A stretch of DNA of 64,000 nt from Nigrospora sphaerica (Eukaryota > Ascomycota > Sordariomycetes > Amphisphaeriales > Apiosporaceae): the NCBI GenBank assembly GCA_018287875.1, contig JAGVVL010000015.1, positions 2,356,001 through 2,420,000 on the forward strand. Direction: 5' to 3'. Below are positions 46,601-57,260 of the stretch, piece after piece. The translations under genes were made by a program, and so were the position numbers. The notes under the pieces were generated by a model. That model was not told where the DNA came from. It saw nothing but the letters and a program-made list of their open reading frames with translations, and ran no database searches. Positions within the stretch are counted from its first letter, which is position 1. The number at the start of each line of letters is the position of its first letter.

Positions 46601-48387
46601 ACACTCGCCCTGAGCAGACTTCGCCGAAGAGTTTCTCGCGTCCTTTCCATCGGGTTAGCCTGCAGCCTCCCCCGCTGTTCGCTCCGGCTGCGGATCGGGA
46701 CTCGGTCGCCATGGGGCCCAGCCTGCCAGAGCTGACAACGCCCGAACTCTCCAAAGACGAGTCCACCGAAGCAACAGCCGAGAGTAGCTCCCCAATGCCT
46801 CGCACAGTTTCACGAGACTCCTGCTGTTCGGCGATGAGCGAAGAAGAAGAACGGTTCCTTGTGTTTGCCCCTCGCAAGGACTCGGAGTTCACTGTTAGTT
46901 CTTCCTCGACCAACTCGGGCCTTCTGAGCTACGCAAGCCAGACTGCTGTCGTTCGGGGGCCCACTGCATCGCTCGCTGAGGATGAGATATGGGATGAATA
47001 CAACGACCTGCTGGGTGATGTACCGCCCTCGGCTACATCGTCTCGTGGTATACCCTTCCACCTTGAGGGCTACGAATCTCGGTTCGCCAAGAGAGAGGCC
47101 AAGCCGTTGGTTTCGCCAACTATCAACGCCGCCCCTCCCGTCAGCGCTATGAACAAGGAGAAGAAGCAGAACCGCGAGTCTGTCGACACCTGCAAGTCTG
47201 GATCCAACTCGAGTCATCTCAGCGCCGACATGACAGCGCGGATTAATGCGGCGTTCCGCTTCCCGCCTGAGGCCGTTCCGTCCACGCCTTTCTCCGTCTC
47301 CGAATTCGTCTCGGGTTATGGCGACCGCAACAGTACCGTGGAGTCGCCCAAGGCTGCCCTTGCCGTCCACCGAAGCAGCAGCTCGTCGGGCCAGAGCATC
47401 AAGCATCCCGGCGTCCGGGCTTCAGACAGCAGCGGCGCCAGTGAAGAGACGCCTCTCTCGCAGGTCAACCTACGTGTGGGGTCCATGACGGTCAGCAAGT
47501 GGCTCACCTTTGGCCACGTGCTCTTCAGCCCCGCGCGTGAGGATCTGGTCCCGGAGGTCGGCTCGCTCAAGCGCCATTCCATACTTGTGATTGACGGGCT
47601 CGGCAACGACGACTGGTCATTTTACGCTGCCGAGACGTACCCAGCCGCTACCTTTTTCAACCTGTCTCCTCGAGCGCCCATCGTGGAGGAGCCGAAGTCC
47701 TCCAACTCCTTCACCATGTCGCCCCCCAACCACCACCAGATCCAGTATCTTTCTCACAAAGACAGATTCCCGTTCGGCCCTGACAGCTTCAGCACCGTAG
47801 TCTTCCGCTTCCCTTCGGCCGCGCCGGAGGCCTATTACCGGAACGTCATCTCCGAGGCGCGGAGGGTGCTTAAGCCGGGTGGCTACATTGAGCTTGCCAT
47901 CTTGGATGTGGATTTGGTCAATATGGGCACCCGGACCAGACGCGCTGTCCGTCGGCTCAAGGAGCGAATCAACATGCAGCACCCCGACTACCACCTCAGC
48001 AGCACGGCGGACCTCGTCCTCCGCCTGCTCGCCAAGAAGGGGCTTATCGACGTCAAGACCTGCCGTGTAGGCGTCCCGGTCGCCAGCGCCATTACGGGCC
48101 GGACGGCAGCCGAGAAGGGCACGGGCAAGAAGAAGAGGGACGAGCGCAGCCTGGCCGAGATGATGAACGACGAGACGGAATTGGGCGACGAAAACATCAC
48201 CAAGATGGTGGCCAAAGTGGGCCGCTGGTGGTATAACCGACTGTACGAATCGGCAGCCGGGGCGCCGACGAGCATCTGGAGCGACAAGGCGCTGCTGGCC
48301 GAATGCGAGGAATGGGGCACGAGTCTCAAGCTCATGGTCTGCCACGCCAGAATGCCCGAGACGAGGAGCCGCGTTTCGAGCATCTAA
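43645..48387 (+). CDS. Large Ser/Pro-rich protein with C-terminal methyltransferase-like domain
   Basis: A single exon of 1580 residues; 43645 is the first in-frame ATG. Residues 1-1270 are Ser/Pro/Arg-rich and predicted disordered, with many RxxS and SP sites and a tandem repeat near 840-917. From about residue 1284 (SKWLTFGHVLFSP) to the C-terminus lies a class-I SAM-methyltransferase-like domain. It contains ILVIDGLGNDDWSFYAAETY at 1313-1332 at the motif I position, the acidic/hydrophobic strand VVFRFPSAAPEAYYRNVISE, and EARRVLKPGGYIELAI at 1404-1418, the hallmark post-motif. Motif I lacks the usual GxGxG pattern, so SAM binding and catalysis are uncertain. Candidates are a signalling scaffold that kept the fold or a divergent enzyme. 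It sits about 2 kb upstream of an O-methyltransferase of a different family. Confidence 0.88.
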   Translation: MATIRARSTSRSRGSEDSRSKRMGGLMETSREEFPAALTRNAHKEAGNTNSGSSAIPPTRTQSRIPQTSTSRRPRGGPPLTHETQAWSSPTGISNLPTPTVPITATASTQDPIPAARPRNVLRRKQSPASQERGSPRENFRKSSGRSDSSSSIPRSQNSLDSYSSQMDRSFTESPMEVQVAQKIELPKPVVQATGVYPELDRYRNIRVPSEGPGTDILFRLATHDLPPPTPLFSGGSSHSTFSASPSTHFSDSPGPGPYSRDTTPTSMSSVSPGLVAPSRTALPKLRHASPADTRPPVSRRRAGSLSNDENLYGNDPQGLAAVREAQTSSSSNSTVRDDRRDPKHKRSISSGPSSPPPRNSSQKLRKVSESDALPYKSNQPWTRPAPMRSPSPAKSLVAHREVPQRVFTSPQSCRLPPARPSREGTPNMAFQFGGPVPVIHSNLSSTSVPERRQSSQLALGTLPRSTTPASGTDRAAVSRPTLSREPTPAPRSDSSAGSHLTKSARPIRTPSPGVSGFKSRFGLFGRRKTDTDVPQAEKKDRVVRKGPAAGTGHEGYGRLAIGKRRSANLSNPPKGAHGAVSSSESLASAQTDPFLLERMNPVVIAGGEIIQNKNTSSEWSRTESDQSLALRRPSNESRNFSSTSLSSRDEPRNTLWPSAFPRDSIQTRRPSEGSDSEGPAVKPTLAYRRSLQRLRSSPNQEPLRLPKPIVTSGIAPTSLESIETTLPTDDSFAESHTEVGQEKGSHPAPKKLTKRPKSPRKWILFSRSLNRSAPTLKKTEESAAVAATVKAVQSKPVAFYTMMDNSEQEDNPAERDMAAILREAEVLPPVQPTAEKPAHERKPSLGGEPRPLPERKLSLGVEQKPAHERRPSLGGELKQVHERRPSFGGEPKLLHERKPSLGATQIHEKKLSLGVERRGRFPVKSSTPQTSAPSASRLRTPSASREPRAQPVIARPAPPGPVAERATTARPSRLPQVGRIPKVVNTRPEQTSPKSFSRPFHRVSLQPPPLFAPAADRDSVAMGPSLPELTTPELSKDESTEATAESSSPMPRTVSRDSCCSAMSEEEERFLVFAPRKDSEFTVSSSSTNSGLLSYASQTAVVRGPTASLAEDEIWDEYNDLLGDVPPSATSSRGIPFHLEGYESRFAKREAKPLVSPTINAAPPVSAMNKEKKQNRESVDTCKSGSNSSHLSADMTARINAAFRFPPEAVPSTPFSVSEFVSGYGDRNSTVESPKAALAVHRSSSSSGQSIKHPGVRASDSSGASEETPLSQVNLRVGSMTVSKWLTFGHVLFSPAREDLVPEVGSLKRHSILVIDGLGNDDWSFYAAETYPAATFFNLSPRAPIVEEPKSSNSFTMSPPNHHQIQYLSHKDRFPFGPDSFSTVVFRFPSAAPEAYYRNVISEARRVLKPGGYIELAILDVDLVNMGTRTRRAVRRLKERINMQHPDYHLSSTADLVLRLLAKKGLIDVKTCRVGVPVASAITGRTAAEKGTGKKKRDERSLAEMMNDETELGDENITKMVAKVGRWWYNRLYESAAGAPTSIWSDKALLAECEEWGTSLKLMVCHARMPETRSRVSSI
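46162..46401 (+). repeat. Coding tandem repeat, 42-bp unit (14 residues)
   Basis: Six consecutive copies within the large methyltransferase-like protein: consensus H-E-R-K/R-P-S-L-G-G-E-x-K-x-x, with serines at residues 845, 859, 873, 887, 901 and 913. The first five copies keep an exact 14-residue spacing; the last is 12 residues. Each carries a basic-x-Ser kinase-like site. Confidence 0.9.
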
Positions 48388-50331
48388 TATCCGGGTTGCG
48401 CCTCGAAGTGCCCGATTTGCATCCACGCGTACGCACGATCTCCCGGACAACCCCCCCCAACACGGCATTTCATCTATTCAACTGTACCAACAAAACGCAT
48501 ATCCCCCCCCCCCAGAGCATAGCATGGCGCCGGAAAACAACAATCAAAAGACATGCCCCCGTCGCTAGAACGACGAGGGACAAGATTTACTCAAGGGCGC
48601 AAGCCCGACTCTATTCCCAAAAAGAAAACAAAATTGCATCACCACAGCGGCCACCCGACTAGATGGGCTGGCACCATGCATATGCCTCTCACGAAGCATT
48701 GGGACTCGCGGTCCTTCTCTGTTATTCTTTTCACAAGGGAAGCCGGTAGACACGTCACGACTTCCCGTCCGGCCTCTGCCATCCGTCCCCTTAGTTGGGC
48801 GAACGGGGGCGGACGCATTTCGTTGCAAAACGACTGCTTGTCCATCGACGACTACCCCCGACTTGAACGAGTGAAACCCTATTTTTTCTTCTTGTTTTTG
48901 GAAAACCGCGGGACGGGCCTCCACAGACCAGGCCATCTTCTCCCCTTCGACGGGGACGATGGGTGGACAGGGTCTTTTGATGGCGGATTTAAAGAGGAGG
49001 CCCTGGATCTTAATGTGTTTGGTCGCGGCGATGGCTGGCTGTTGCAACCCGCCTCGAACGCCTCTCCATTGATGGAGATGAGGGAGGAGCGGGTTGGCGA
49101 AAGATTGATACAAACCGACCAACATATTGGGTCGTAGGCGATGCGGAGGGCTCTGGAAGCGAAGCGTGAAAGGGGGTTTTTATTTGGTGGATCGACCGGA
49201 AAGTGTCCGTCTTCTTCTTCTACGCTGGACGACACTTTCCCATGACTTGCAACGAGGCATGATGATGGCTTGGAATGGTAATTTTTGGTACGGCCGCTCA
49301 GGGATGATGAAAAAGCTATGCATCAGCGAAGCGCGTTTTAGTTTTTACTTTCTATAAGATACCCCCACCGGTCTTTTCTGAACATAACGATTGCTCTTAC
49401 CCTTGCTCTTTCCCAGTACCTTCGGCTTTCTCCCGTGAAACGTGGCTATGATTCGCCAGTCTGCGCCCTCGTGGTGGGCTGACGAATTGTCCCGTGGTTT
49501 TCTGATGGGAGAAATTCCGGACTGTGACACCTGCGCAGCCAGAGGAGCTCCCGAGCCGTTGCGAGGAGAACAAGTCGATCCAATCACCTCAGGTACGAAG
49601 TGGTAGTCATGGCGTATATCGCAGGTATCTGGGCGGCTGGGTTTGAAGAGGAAGGGGGGAGGCGACACTGGCGTACACAGTCATGAAGCCTCAGTGAGAC
49701 ATGGCGGGAGGTGAACAGGGTAGCAGATGGTTTCTTTCAGTCATCGCGGACTCGAGCCGAATAGGCCGGCCCATTTTGCTACTGCGCACGTACTAATCTC
49801 AGCGCTGACCGTAATGCAGAGTACGAGTATCGAGTATTATCGTTTTCCAAGGCCCCTTCAAGCCGAGTGTTGGGTCGCAAGGGGGCGGGCGAACCCAACA
49901 CTTATAGGCCCACGCTTACCATGCGGGTTCCGAGACACGAGGACCCTTTTCTGGTTTTCAGAACCCCGAAACTGCTGCCTGGGGATGAAACATTTCGTCA
50001 GTGACAGCCGAGTGTCGGCCGAGTATCCAAGCCAGGAGTGCCCTCCTCGCATGTCGGCAGACATACCCAGAGCGCTCCTACGCGTCCACATTGGGCCCGA
50101 GTCCCGCCCTGTTTCAAGAGGAGGGTCTTGAAGGAAAAGAGTGTCCCGGCCCCTGCCCAGAAGGTCGCTCAATTGGCGGCGCAATATGCTTTATGCGCAC
50201 ATTCCTGACGATCCTTCCCCTTGGGCCGCGAACCCCAGAAAATGACGTCTGGTCCGGGCCGGAAGGCACCGCAAACTCCCATATCAGCGGACTTATAGTT
50301 TCCGTTGGGAACCGGGAATTACCTCACCTTG
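48388..50331. other. Intergenic region
   Basis: Between the large methyltransferase-like gene and the O-methyltransferase promoter. It contains a C-tract at about 48504-48513. No gene seen on either strand. Confidence 0.45.
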
Positions 50332-50370
50332 CCGCCTCAGGCGGAACCCCAAGATGCTGGGGTATATAAG
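50332..50370 (+). promoter_or_regulatory. Promoter elements of the O-methyltransferase gene
   Basis: A perfect palindrome CCGCCTCAGGCGG (50332-50344, an everted CCG-N7-CGG) lies about 18 bases upstream of a TATA box TATATAAG (50363-50370). The ATG follows 65 bases later. Everted or inverted CGG half-sites are typical targets of fungal Zn2Cys6 regulators; no factor can be named. Confidence 0.55.
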
Positions 50371-50435
50371 GCCAGGTCGGATATTGTGGGCCACGTCTGT
50401 CAGAACAAAGCCACGACCGACAACAGAAACACAGC

Positions 50436-51960
50436 ATGGCTACTTCCACATCACCACTCACGCGGCTGGCCGAGCAGTTGCTGGAGAACGCCAAGGCCCT
50501 CGACGCGTACAATCAGTCACAAGGCCTGCCTCCGGCATCCTTCGACGAGGAGACCTTCCGGGATCCGCCGCTGAACATTGAGAACCGGCGTCGGACTGTC
50601 ATCAATCTGGCCCAAGACCTGAAACGGCAAGCCCAAGGCCCGCGGGATCTGGTATCTGACGTGTTGAACTCGGTAGGTCGTACGGCCGTGCCCACCCGCC
50701 GTGCGTCCGGCTAAGGCAGCATGAACAGTTCACAGACCTAGCCAGCTTCCACTTTTTGTACCGTTACGACATCGCCTACCATGTCCCGCTGGACCACGAA
50801 ATCTCCTATGCCAATCTGGCGGACGCTGCGGGCGTAGATGAGGGCCTCTTGCGTCGCATGCTGCACATGGCCATGATGAACCATATTTTTATCGAGACAC
50901 GAGACGGCGACGTGAGGCATTCGGCCGTGTCCAAAATACTGCACCAAGAGCCGGGCGCCATGGACGCCTGCGGTTTCATGCTGGAGGAGATGTTTGTACG
51001 CTAGCCCCGTTGCCCCTGACTGCGGTGGCCCTGCTCGTCTGCGGCCTTGGGACTAACGGCCAAATTGTGTGTAGCCGGCCTCGACCAAGATGGTAGAGGC
51101 CATGGATCGGTACCCGGGCTCCGGAGAGCCAAACGAGGCGGCCTTCAACGTGGCCTTCAAGACCGAAATGCCTTTTTGTAAAGCATTGGAGTCAGCACCG
51201 GAGCGCGCTCGACGCTTCGGAGCCGCTATGCGCTGGATGTCGCGCGGAAACCGGTTTTCCCATAACCACCTCATCCGAGGCTACGACTGGTAAGAGCGGT
51301 GGTCCAGTTCCCGAGCGAGGGGGGGGTTGCGGAGGAGTACGGGGCTATGCTCCCGCGCTCTCCCGAGAAGCAGTGCGTGCCTGGTACTGATATCCCATGG
51401 TGTACAGGGCTGCTCTTGACCAGGCAGGCGGGTGCGTCGTCGACGTCGGCGGCGGGCATGGCGCCGTGTCGGTGGCACTGGCGCACGCGACCCGACAACT
51501 GCATTTTGTAGTGCAGGATCTGCCCGCCACGGCACGGCACGGCGAGAAGCAGCTGCCGTCGTCGCTCAAGGGCCGCGTCGAATTCATGGCCCACGACTTC
51601 TTCGCCGAGCAGCCGGTCCGCGGGGCCGACGTATACCTGTTCCGGTACATCCTGCACAACTGGTCCGACAAGTACGCGCGCAAGATCCTTAAGGCCATTG
51701 TGCCGGCCATGCGGGACGGCTCGCGCATCTTGTGCATCGAAGTGCTGCCGAGCAACGTGTCGTCGACGGCCTGGAGCGACAAGCAGGTCTACAACCTCGA
51801 CGTGATTTCGGCCATGAGCTCCAACGCGATCGAGAGGAAGTCGGACGACTGGCAGAACCTCTTCTCCGCCGTCGACAGCCGGCTCCAATACCTCGGGGCC
51901 AGGACTCCGCCCGGATGCGCCGTATCGCTGATCGAGGCGTGCTTCTCGCAGACGACGTAA
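50436..51960 (+). CDS. SAM-dependent O-methyltransferase (COMT/plant-type, Methyltransf_2)
   Basis: Class I SAM O-methyltransferase of the group that includes the sterigmatocystin/aflatoxin-type and other fungal secondary-metabolite enzymes. Exons 50436-50672, 50729-50995, 51075-51289 and 51408-51960 give 423 residues. The N-terminal part is the helical dimerisation/winged-helix region (YDIAYHVPLDHEISYANLAD). The SAM motif VVDVGGGHG is at residues 250-258, DLPAT follows, and RYILHNWSD places the catalytic base at His323. The intron 3 junction restores GYDWAALDQAGG. The C-terminus (GCAVSLIEACF) is the usual last strand. All introns are 56-118 bp. A strong TATA box and a palindromic element suggest specific regulation. 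The substrate is unknown; no PKS/NRPS gene is near. Confidence 0.94.
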
Positions 51961-52760
51961 TGCGACTGGCGCCACGGACGGGCGTGCAAGAGATGGTTCC
52001 CTACCTACATGTGTGTACGCGCAATGCGGCGACCCTAGGCTTTCGTATTTGTGGCGAGCGGAGACTGGGAAGACCGAGGCCAGCGAACGGCTGAAGGAAG
52101 CACAAACTCGTTGCCATGCTTCCGGATGTTGCAGGGTGGTTTGTAGGTATGCATCCAAAGGTGGAAGCAGTGACAATGGATATGTAATTGAGCAGGCACG
52201 GGGATGAGAGAAGTCACAAGTACATCCCGGGTACTTCAACTCGTTGCTGCCATCGGCTGGGCTATCCTGCCACTGATCAATGACAGCCTTGTTGCCCTGC
52301 GCCCCCCGCCGGAGATAAAATAAGTGGAGATAGACAGGTGCTGCGTAGTCGGGTTGCGGATATGATGCGCAACCCCGAAACTGCCATCTTAGCGACTCAG
52401 GGGTGGATTGTCTCTGCCGTCGTTGTGCCGAATGCGTTGCAAAGACAGCTGGGCACTTTCTGGGATCGAGACGCCCATTTATACCTCTTTTCCACGAGGA
52501 TTTCGCCGGCAGCCGCCAAACATCTCTGCCGTCTATAGACATAGCACCTGGCGGCAACCGACGACCGCCGACTCGTCCACCGACGCTCCTTTCCACCGCG
52601 TCTCCTGTTCATACGCCCCGTCCTGCCTCGTGCTCTGGAGCTGTCTGGCAGAGACCGGCCGCGACCAATGCCCGCAATTTTCGTGCCCGCCACGTCCATC
52701 TGCGACATCCGCTGAGCTCCGATCCCCATTACCAACCGCCTCCGACCGTCGCTCGAAACC
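51961..52760. other. Intergenic region between the O-methyltransferase and transporter genes
   Basis: An 800-base spacer holding the 3' flank of the O-methyltransferase and the leader of the transporter. Open frames are short and compositional. Confidence 0.45.
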
Positions 52761-54250
52761 ATGGCCCCGAACGAGCCTTTGGCCCCGGCCGACCCCGGTT
52801 TCCATGAGCATGCGCCCCTGGCACGGCCCTCGATGGCCTCGATCGAGCTGACCGAGGACGTGGGCGCTTCCAACGGCCCCAACAAGACGGCCAACGCGGC
52901 TCCGACGCGCAAGACGGGCATGTTGGCCCGGAGGACGCTCGGCCTCGCCTGTCTGCTTCTTACCGTCTGCCTGTGGACGACTTCCAATTTCCTTGCCAGT
53001 GTGAGTTGCGCCGGGCCCGCCGCGGTGGCTACTGGCGGCCACGCTGCCTTCGGCGACCGCTAATGGACGGCGCAGTACATTTTCTCCGACCATACCTACG
53101 ATAAGCCTTTCTTCGTTGTCTATGTCAATACCTCGATGTTTGCTTTTTCCATGATACCCATTACGATCAAGAGCATCCTCAGGAACGGGGGCTTTGGCCA
53201 TGCGCGAGCCGTGGCGCTGCAGGTCTGGCAGGAGAAGTCGCTGGCGCCCCTCGATGGCCCCCGAGGCAGGCCGCAGCTGGACGAGGAGGATGCGACGGCC
53301 GGCGAGCGGCTCCTGGTCGACGACGAGGGGGGCGACGAGACGTACGACGCGCCCAAGCCCGACGACAGGCTCACGTTCCGCGAGACGGCCAGGCGGAGCT
53401 TGGAGTTCTGCATGATCTGGTTCCTCGGCAACTACTTCGCGTCGGCCTGCCTCGAGTACACGAGCGTCGGCAGCGTCACCATTCTCACCTCGACCAGCAG
53501 CGTCTGGACGCTCATCCTGTGCGCCCTCTTGCGGGTCGAGGGCTTTACGGTGCGGAAGCTCATCGGCGTGCTCGCCTCCCTGGCCGGCATCATTCTCATT
53601 TCCACCGTCGACCTCTCGGGCAAGGACAACGACGAGGACCGCGGAAACTTCCCGCACAAGACGCAGACGCAGATTGCCATCGGCGACGCCATGGCCTTGT
53701 TCAGTGCCATGGTCTACGGCCTGTACGTGACGGTGATGAAGATCCGAATCGGGGATGAGAACCGCGTCAACATGCCCCTGTTCTTCGGCATGGTGGGCAT
53801 CTTCAACATCCTGTTCCTGTGGCCCCTCTTCATCATACTGCATGTCACGGGCATCGAGCCGGTAGGTTCAGCCCGTTTCCGCCGCCCTCTTTAACCGGCC
53901 ACCGTCAACCGACCAGGCTTTGCTGATCTGCCACACAGTTCGAAATGCCGCCGACGGGCAAGATCTGGACCATTATCTTGCTCAACTCGATTTCCTCGTT
54001 TGTTAGCGACATCTCATGGGCCTACGCTATGCTTCTCACGACGCCATTGTTGGTGACGGTGGGCCTGTCGCTTACCATCCCCCTCTCTCTGGTGGGGGAG
54101 ATGATACAATACCAGCAGTTCTCCAGTTTCCTGTACTGGGTCGGCGCCGGTATCGTCCTGTTGTCGTTCCTGTTCATCAACCATGAGAGCCACGAGGACG
54201 AGGGCACGGAAACCCCCAACCCAGGGACGGTTCAACGAATAGAGACATAG
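52761..54250 (+). CDS. Drug/metabolite-transporter family membrane protein (THI74/YML018C, SLC35F type)
   Basis: Multi-pass membrane protein of the DMT/EamA superfamily; yeast relatives Thi74 and Yml018c are vacuolar or mitochondrial membrane proteins, and human SLC35F5 is related. Exons 52761-53000, 53076-53861 and 53939-54250 give 445 residues. The first membrane segment (GLACLLLTVCLWTTSNFLAS) ends exactly at intron 1. Later segments include VVYVNTSMFAFSMIPI, FCMIWFLGNYFASACLEYTS, SVTILTSTSSVWTLILCALL, LIGVLASLAGIILIST, MPLFFGMVGIFNILFLWPLF and LYWVGAGIVLLSFLFI, about ten in all. A charged loop of about 80 residues (DEEDATAGERLL...) lies between segments 2 and 3. The substrate is not inferable from sequence. 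It lies 0.8 kb downstream of the O-methyltransferase on the same strand. Confidence 0.93.
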
Positions 54251-57200
54251 AGCGCGCCGCGGGTTACGCATATGCCCCGTGAAGAGCTGCGTTGGTTTAG
54301 CGGGCTGGTAAAGGCGTTCAAGGTACAGCATAGTATATCGAATCGAGGCCGTCAGAGTTTGGTTCCGACACGGATGGCGGACTAGTTGTCCCGGGGCCAG
54401 CTAGAGGATCGGCGGCCATTTTCAGATCACCCTACACACCCTGGGGACGTTCCCGACCTTGGCCGGTGCCGGGGAGCCCCCGGCCGGGAGCAGATGGCTT
54501 TCATTTCACCTTTAGGCACAAAATTCATAAAGATAGACAAGACTCCACGGATGATCTTTGGCGTACGGTTTGACCTGTAAAACTGAGGCAGGGGCGGAAG
54601 AAGGAGAATACACACTGGTGAAGAGGCACTTTGAGCGCAAGTTGAGTGAGCAATGTCGGGGGGTATGTAGGCGTTAGCAAGGAGATGGGCCTGCCGACAA
54701 GAGAAGAGATGGGCCTGCAGACAAGAGAAGAGGTGGGCCTGCAGGCAAGAGAAGAGATGGGGTTATCACCACACAGGCTGATCCGCCTCAAGGCCCCTAG
54801 GCGCGTGACATGGGCATGGGTACCGGGCCACGTTGGGATGCATTCAATGGTAGTTGGTTGCTATTGCCAGTACCGACTGGTCTGGACCCATTGCGATGGG
54901 CACGGGCACGAGAGTCAAGTTTTCCAGGGCTGGTACGGAAGGCACCAGCCGATGCGGACCCGGCCCCGACGGACACGAGAAACAAAACAGGATGGTGAAG
55001 CGCGCCTCGGCCTGATCCAGGGCCTCGAGGTCTAGATGGCAGAGATCGACAGGGACCGGCCCCGTTCTAGTAGTAGTACTACGACGTCGGTATATCGCCC
55101 GGGTTTATTTTGGTGAAAAGGTTTCTGAGGGGCGGAAAGGCAACAGGCGCTTGGCAAAGCCACCCACGCGCGTGCACCGGCGATCGAGGTAGGGACGGGA
55201 GGCCCGGCCGATCGTGGAAAGCCGATCGAGAGCGCGATGCATAGATCATGTAGTTGCATGCCCGCGCCGATTTGCCTTGGTTTCCGCGCCGTCGGACGTT
55301 TCATGGGAGCTAACGACCCGGCTAGGGGGGGCTACGGGTGGAGGAATGGGATGGGTTGGCGGCGTGTTCTACCTCGTCCGGGGGGGCAGAACAGGTGCAA
55401 GCTGCAAGGCCTAGAGTTCATGTGAGGGAGGCCCCAAGGACAAGCCACAGGGTCCCTGCGGGCCCCCGCCCTTTTCCTTTCAGCTCTTGTTAGCGTTGTA
55501 CGCCCGATGGTACTCAATCCAGCCTGCCCCGAGTGAAGAAGGGTTGATGTCACGCGGACGGCGAGGCCGCACCCATCGCGGGGGTATATCACCATCGACA
55601 GATGGTGGCGGAGGGCGCCCCGGCAGATGGCCCCCGGGATGGTTTGGGCGGGACTCGATCTAGACCCGAGGTCTTTTCGTTTTTCTCTTTCTTTCTCCCC
55701 TTCCGTGCCCTAGCGCGCCTGAGGTCCCGGACCTGGAGGCCGGTTGCGCGGAGCCGCCTGCCTAATTCGTGCCGTTGGGATTCGATGCTCATCGACGGGC
55801 ACAGACGGGGGCTTTGCATAGTGGGAATCGGCCGGGGGGGGGGGGGGGGAGCTTTTGGCCCCCATTGGATGGGCTTTTATCGTAGGGCCTGAAGATGGTG
55901 AAAAAGGGAAGACGCGAGATTCCCATACTGCCCATCCAACCCCCCCTGCCTGTCAGGGCCCTGCCTGTCATCCATCTCATGCCAGCCCGTCAGCCCCGGC
56001 GCCCGTCTATTGATCTTCGTCCCGTGCCCCTTCTCCTCCAGCGCGTGCACCATCATCCACTTCATCCATCGGATGGATGCCCAGGGGGGGTCCTGGGGTC
56101 CTCAATGCCCCCCCATGTGTGCAGCTGTTCCCACGGCACCCCCCAGAACCCCCCGGTCGCTTCTAGCCATCTCGTCTTGCGGCATGCCATCAGCACCATG
56201 TACTGTGTAAGGAAAACACCTACGCTCCGTGTTAATGCTGGGAAGGGGGGGTCGCGCGACGGCTGCACGCCGTAGTAGCGTATTTTATGTTGTCCGGTAT
56301 TGAATATTCGTGTCGGTCTGCTTGCCTGTGCTTCTCCACCCTAGAAAAGCACCGCCGGCCCTGACGTCAACCGTCCGATTTCCCGGGGCGGCAACAGCAG
56401 CGCCGCTTCACTGGCGCTTCCCCCTCCATTCCCTCTCCCTCTCCCGCTCTTACCTCTTCAGCTCCCGTCTCCATATTGCAACTCCATCCGTCCACTTTTG
56501 CCTCCTGCAGGGTAGTTTGCGTCCCTTCCGAACCTAGGAAACATCGGTCCTCGGACTAAAGCACCGACCGCAATGCTGGCTCCGGGGGTGAGTCGCGCGC
56601 CTTGTCCAAACCGACCGCCCTCTTACGCACTCGGTCCATTTTATTGCTGCTCGTCGCCGTGCCAGTCCCAGGCCGTTTCGCCTTCTCTTGACCTTGGCAC
56701 ACCACTACGCCCGCTCCTAGCCGGCTTCCCAACAAGTGCGAGTCACTGCTAACCCTGATCGCTTATTATATCTTTCCGCCCTCCCTGCTGTCAGGCGACC
56801 TTGGCCTATTCCCTAACTCCTCTGCCGGCTGGGCGTTGCTCACTGCTACTTTCCCTCTTCCTCTCTCTCTCCCCCTCCCGCCCTGTACCTTAAGTGGCCC
56901 CTTCATTCATTGGTCGCCAGCCTCGACCCAGCAGACTTGACAAGTCATCCCACCAGCGTCACAAGCCTGACCGCCGCGAGCGCGTCGTGACTTACCCAGC
57001 CACGGCGGAATTGGCTTCCGATTCTGGATATTTATTTCAGGAAGACCTCCCAGAGGCAGGGGCGGTTCCTTTCCAGAAGCGTCAAATATTTTCCTCGTTC
57101 GATCTGCAAGGAAGTTAACCAGGTTTCAATACAAACCACCGGTTTCCTCGAGTACCTGCTTTGCCAGCACTCTACGTCTCGAAGAATCTGTCTTATAGGG

Positions 57201-57260
57201 TGCCTCCTCTCCAGCTAAGAGTCCCGCGGATACCTAATTTCAGGCCTTACCACCGCCGGT
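54251..57260. other. 3-kb intergenic region with a minisatellite
   Basis: No gene supported. It contains the 24-bp tandem repeat at 54685-54756 and a G-run around 55838-55850. The part from about 56380 is CT-rich and likely leader or promoter of the heme oxygenase gene. An acceptor-like TACCTAATTTCAG ends at 57243, 17 bases before that gene's ATG, so a leader intron is possible. Confidence 0.45.
54685..54756. repeat. 24-bp minisatellite, three copies
   Basis: Three adjacent 24-base units of the form ATGGGCCTGC-(C/A)-(G/A)-ACAAGAGAAGAG, followed by a partial fourth (ATGGGG). Copies 2 and 3 differ from copy 1 at one to three bases. The length is a multiple of three, but no flanking coding frame is recognisable. 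Confidence 0.9.

Noticed and set aside
31959..54250. A secondary-metabolite gene cluster spanning the P450, O-methyltransferase and transporter
   Set aside because: Genes are separated by housekeeping genes and long spacers, and no core synthase is visible.
56574..56590. Upstream coding exon for the heme oxygenase (ATG CTG GCT CCG GGG before a GTGAGT)
   Set aside because: Splicing to the acceptor at 57243 does not keep the heme oxygenase frame, so it could only be leader.
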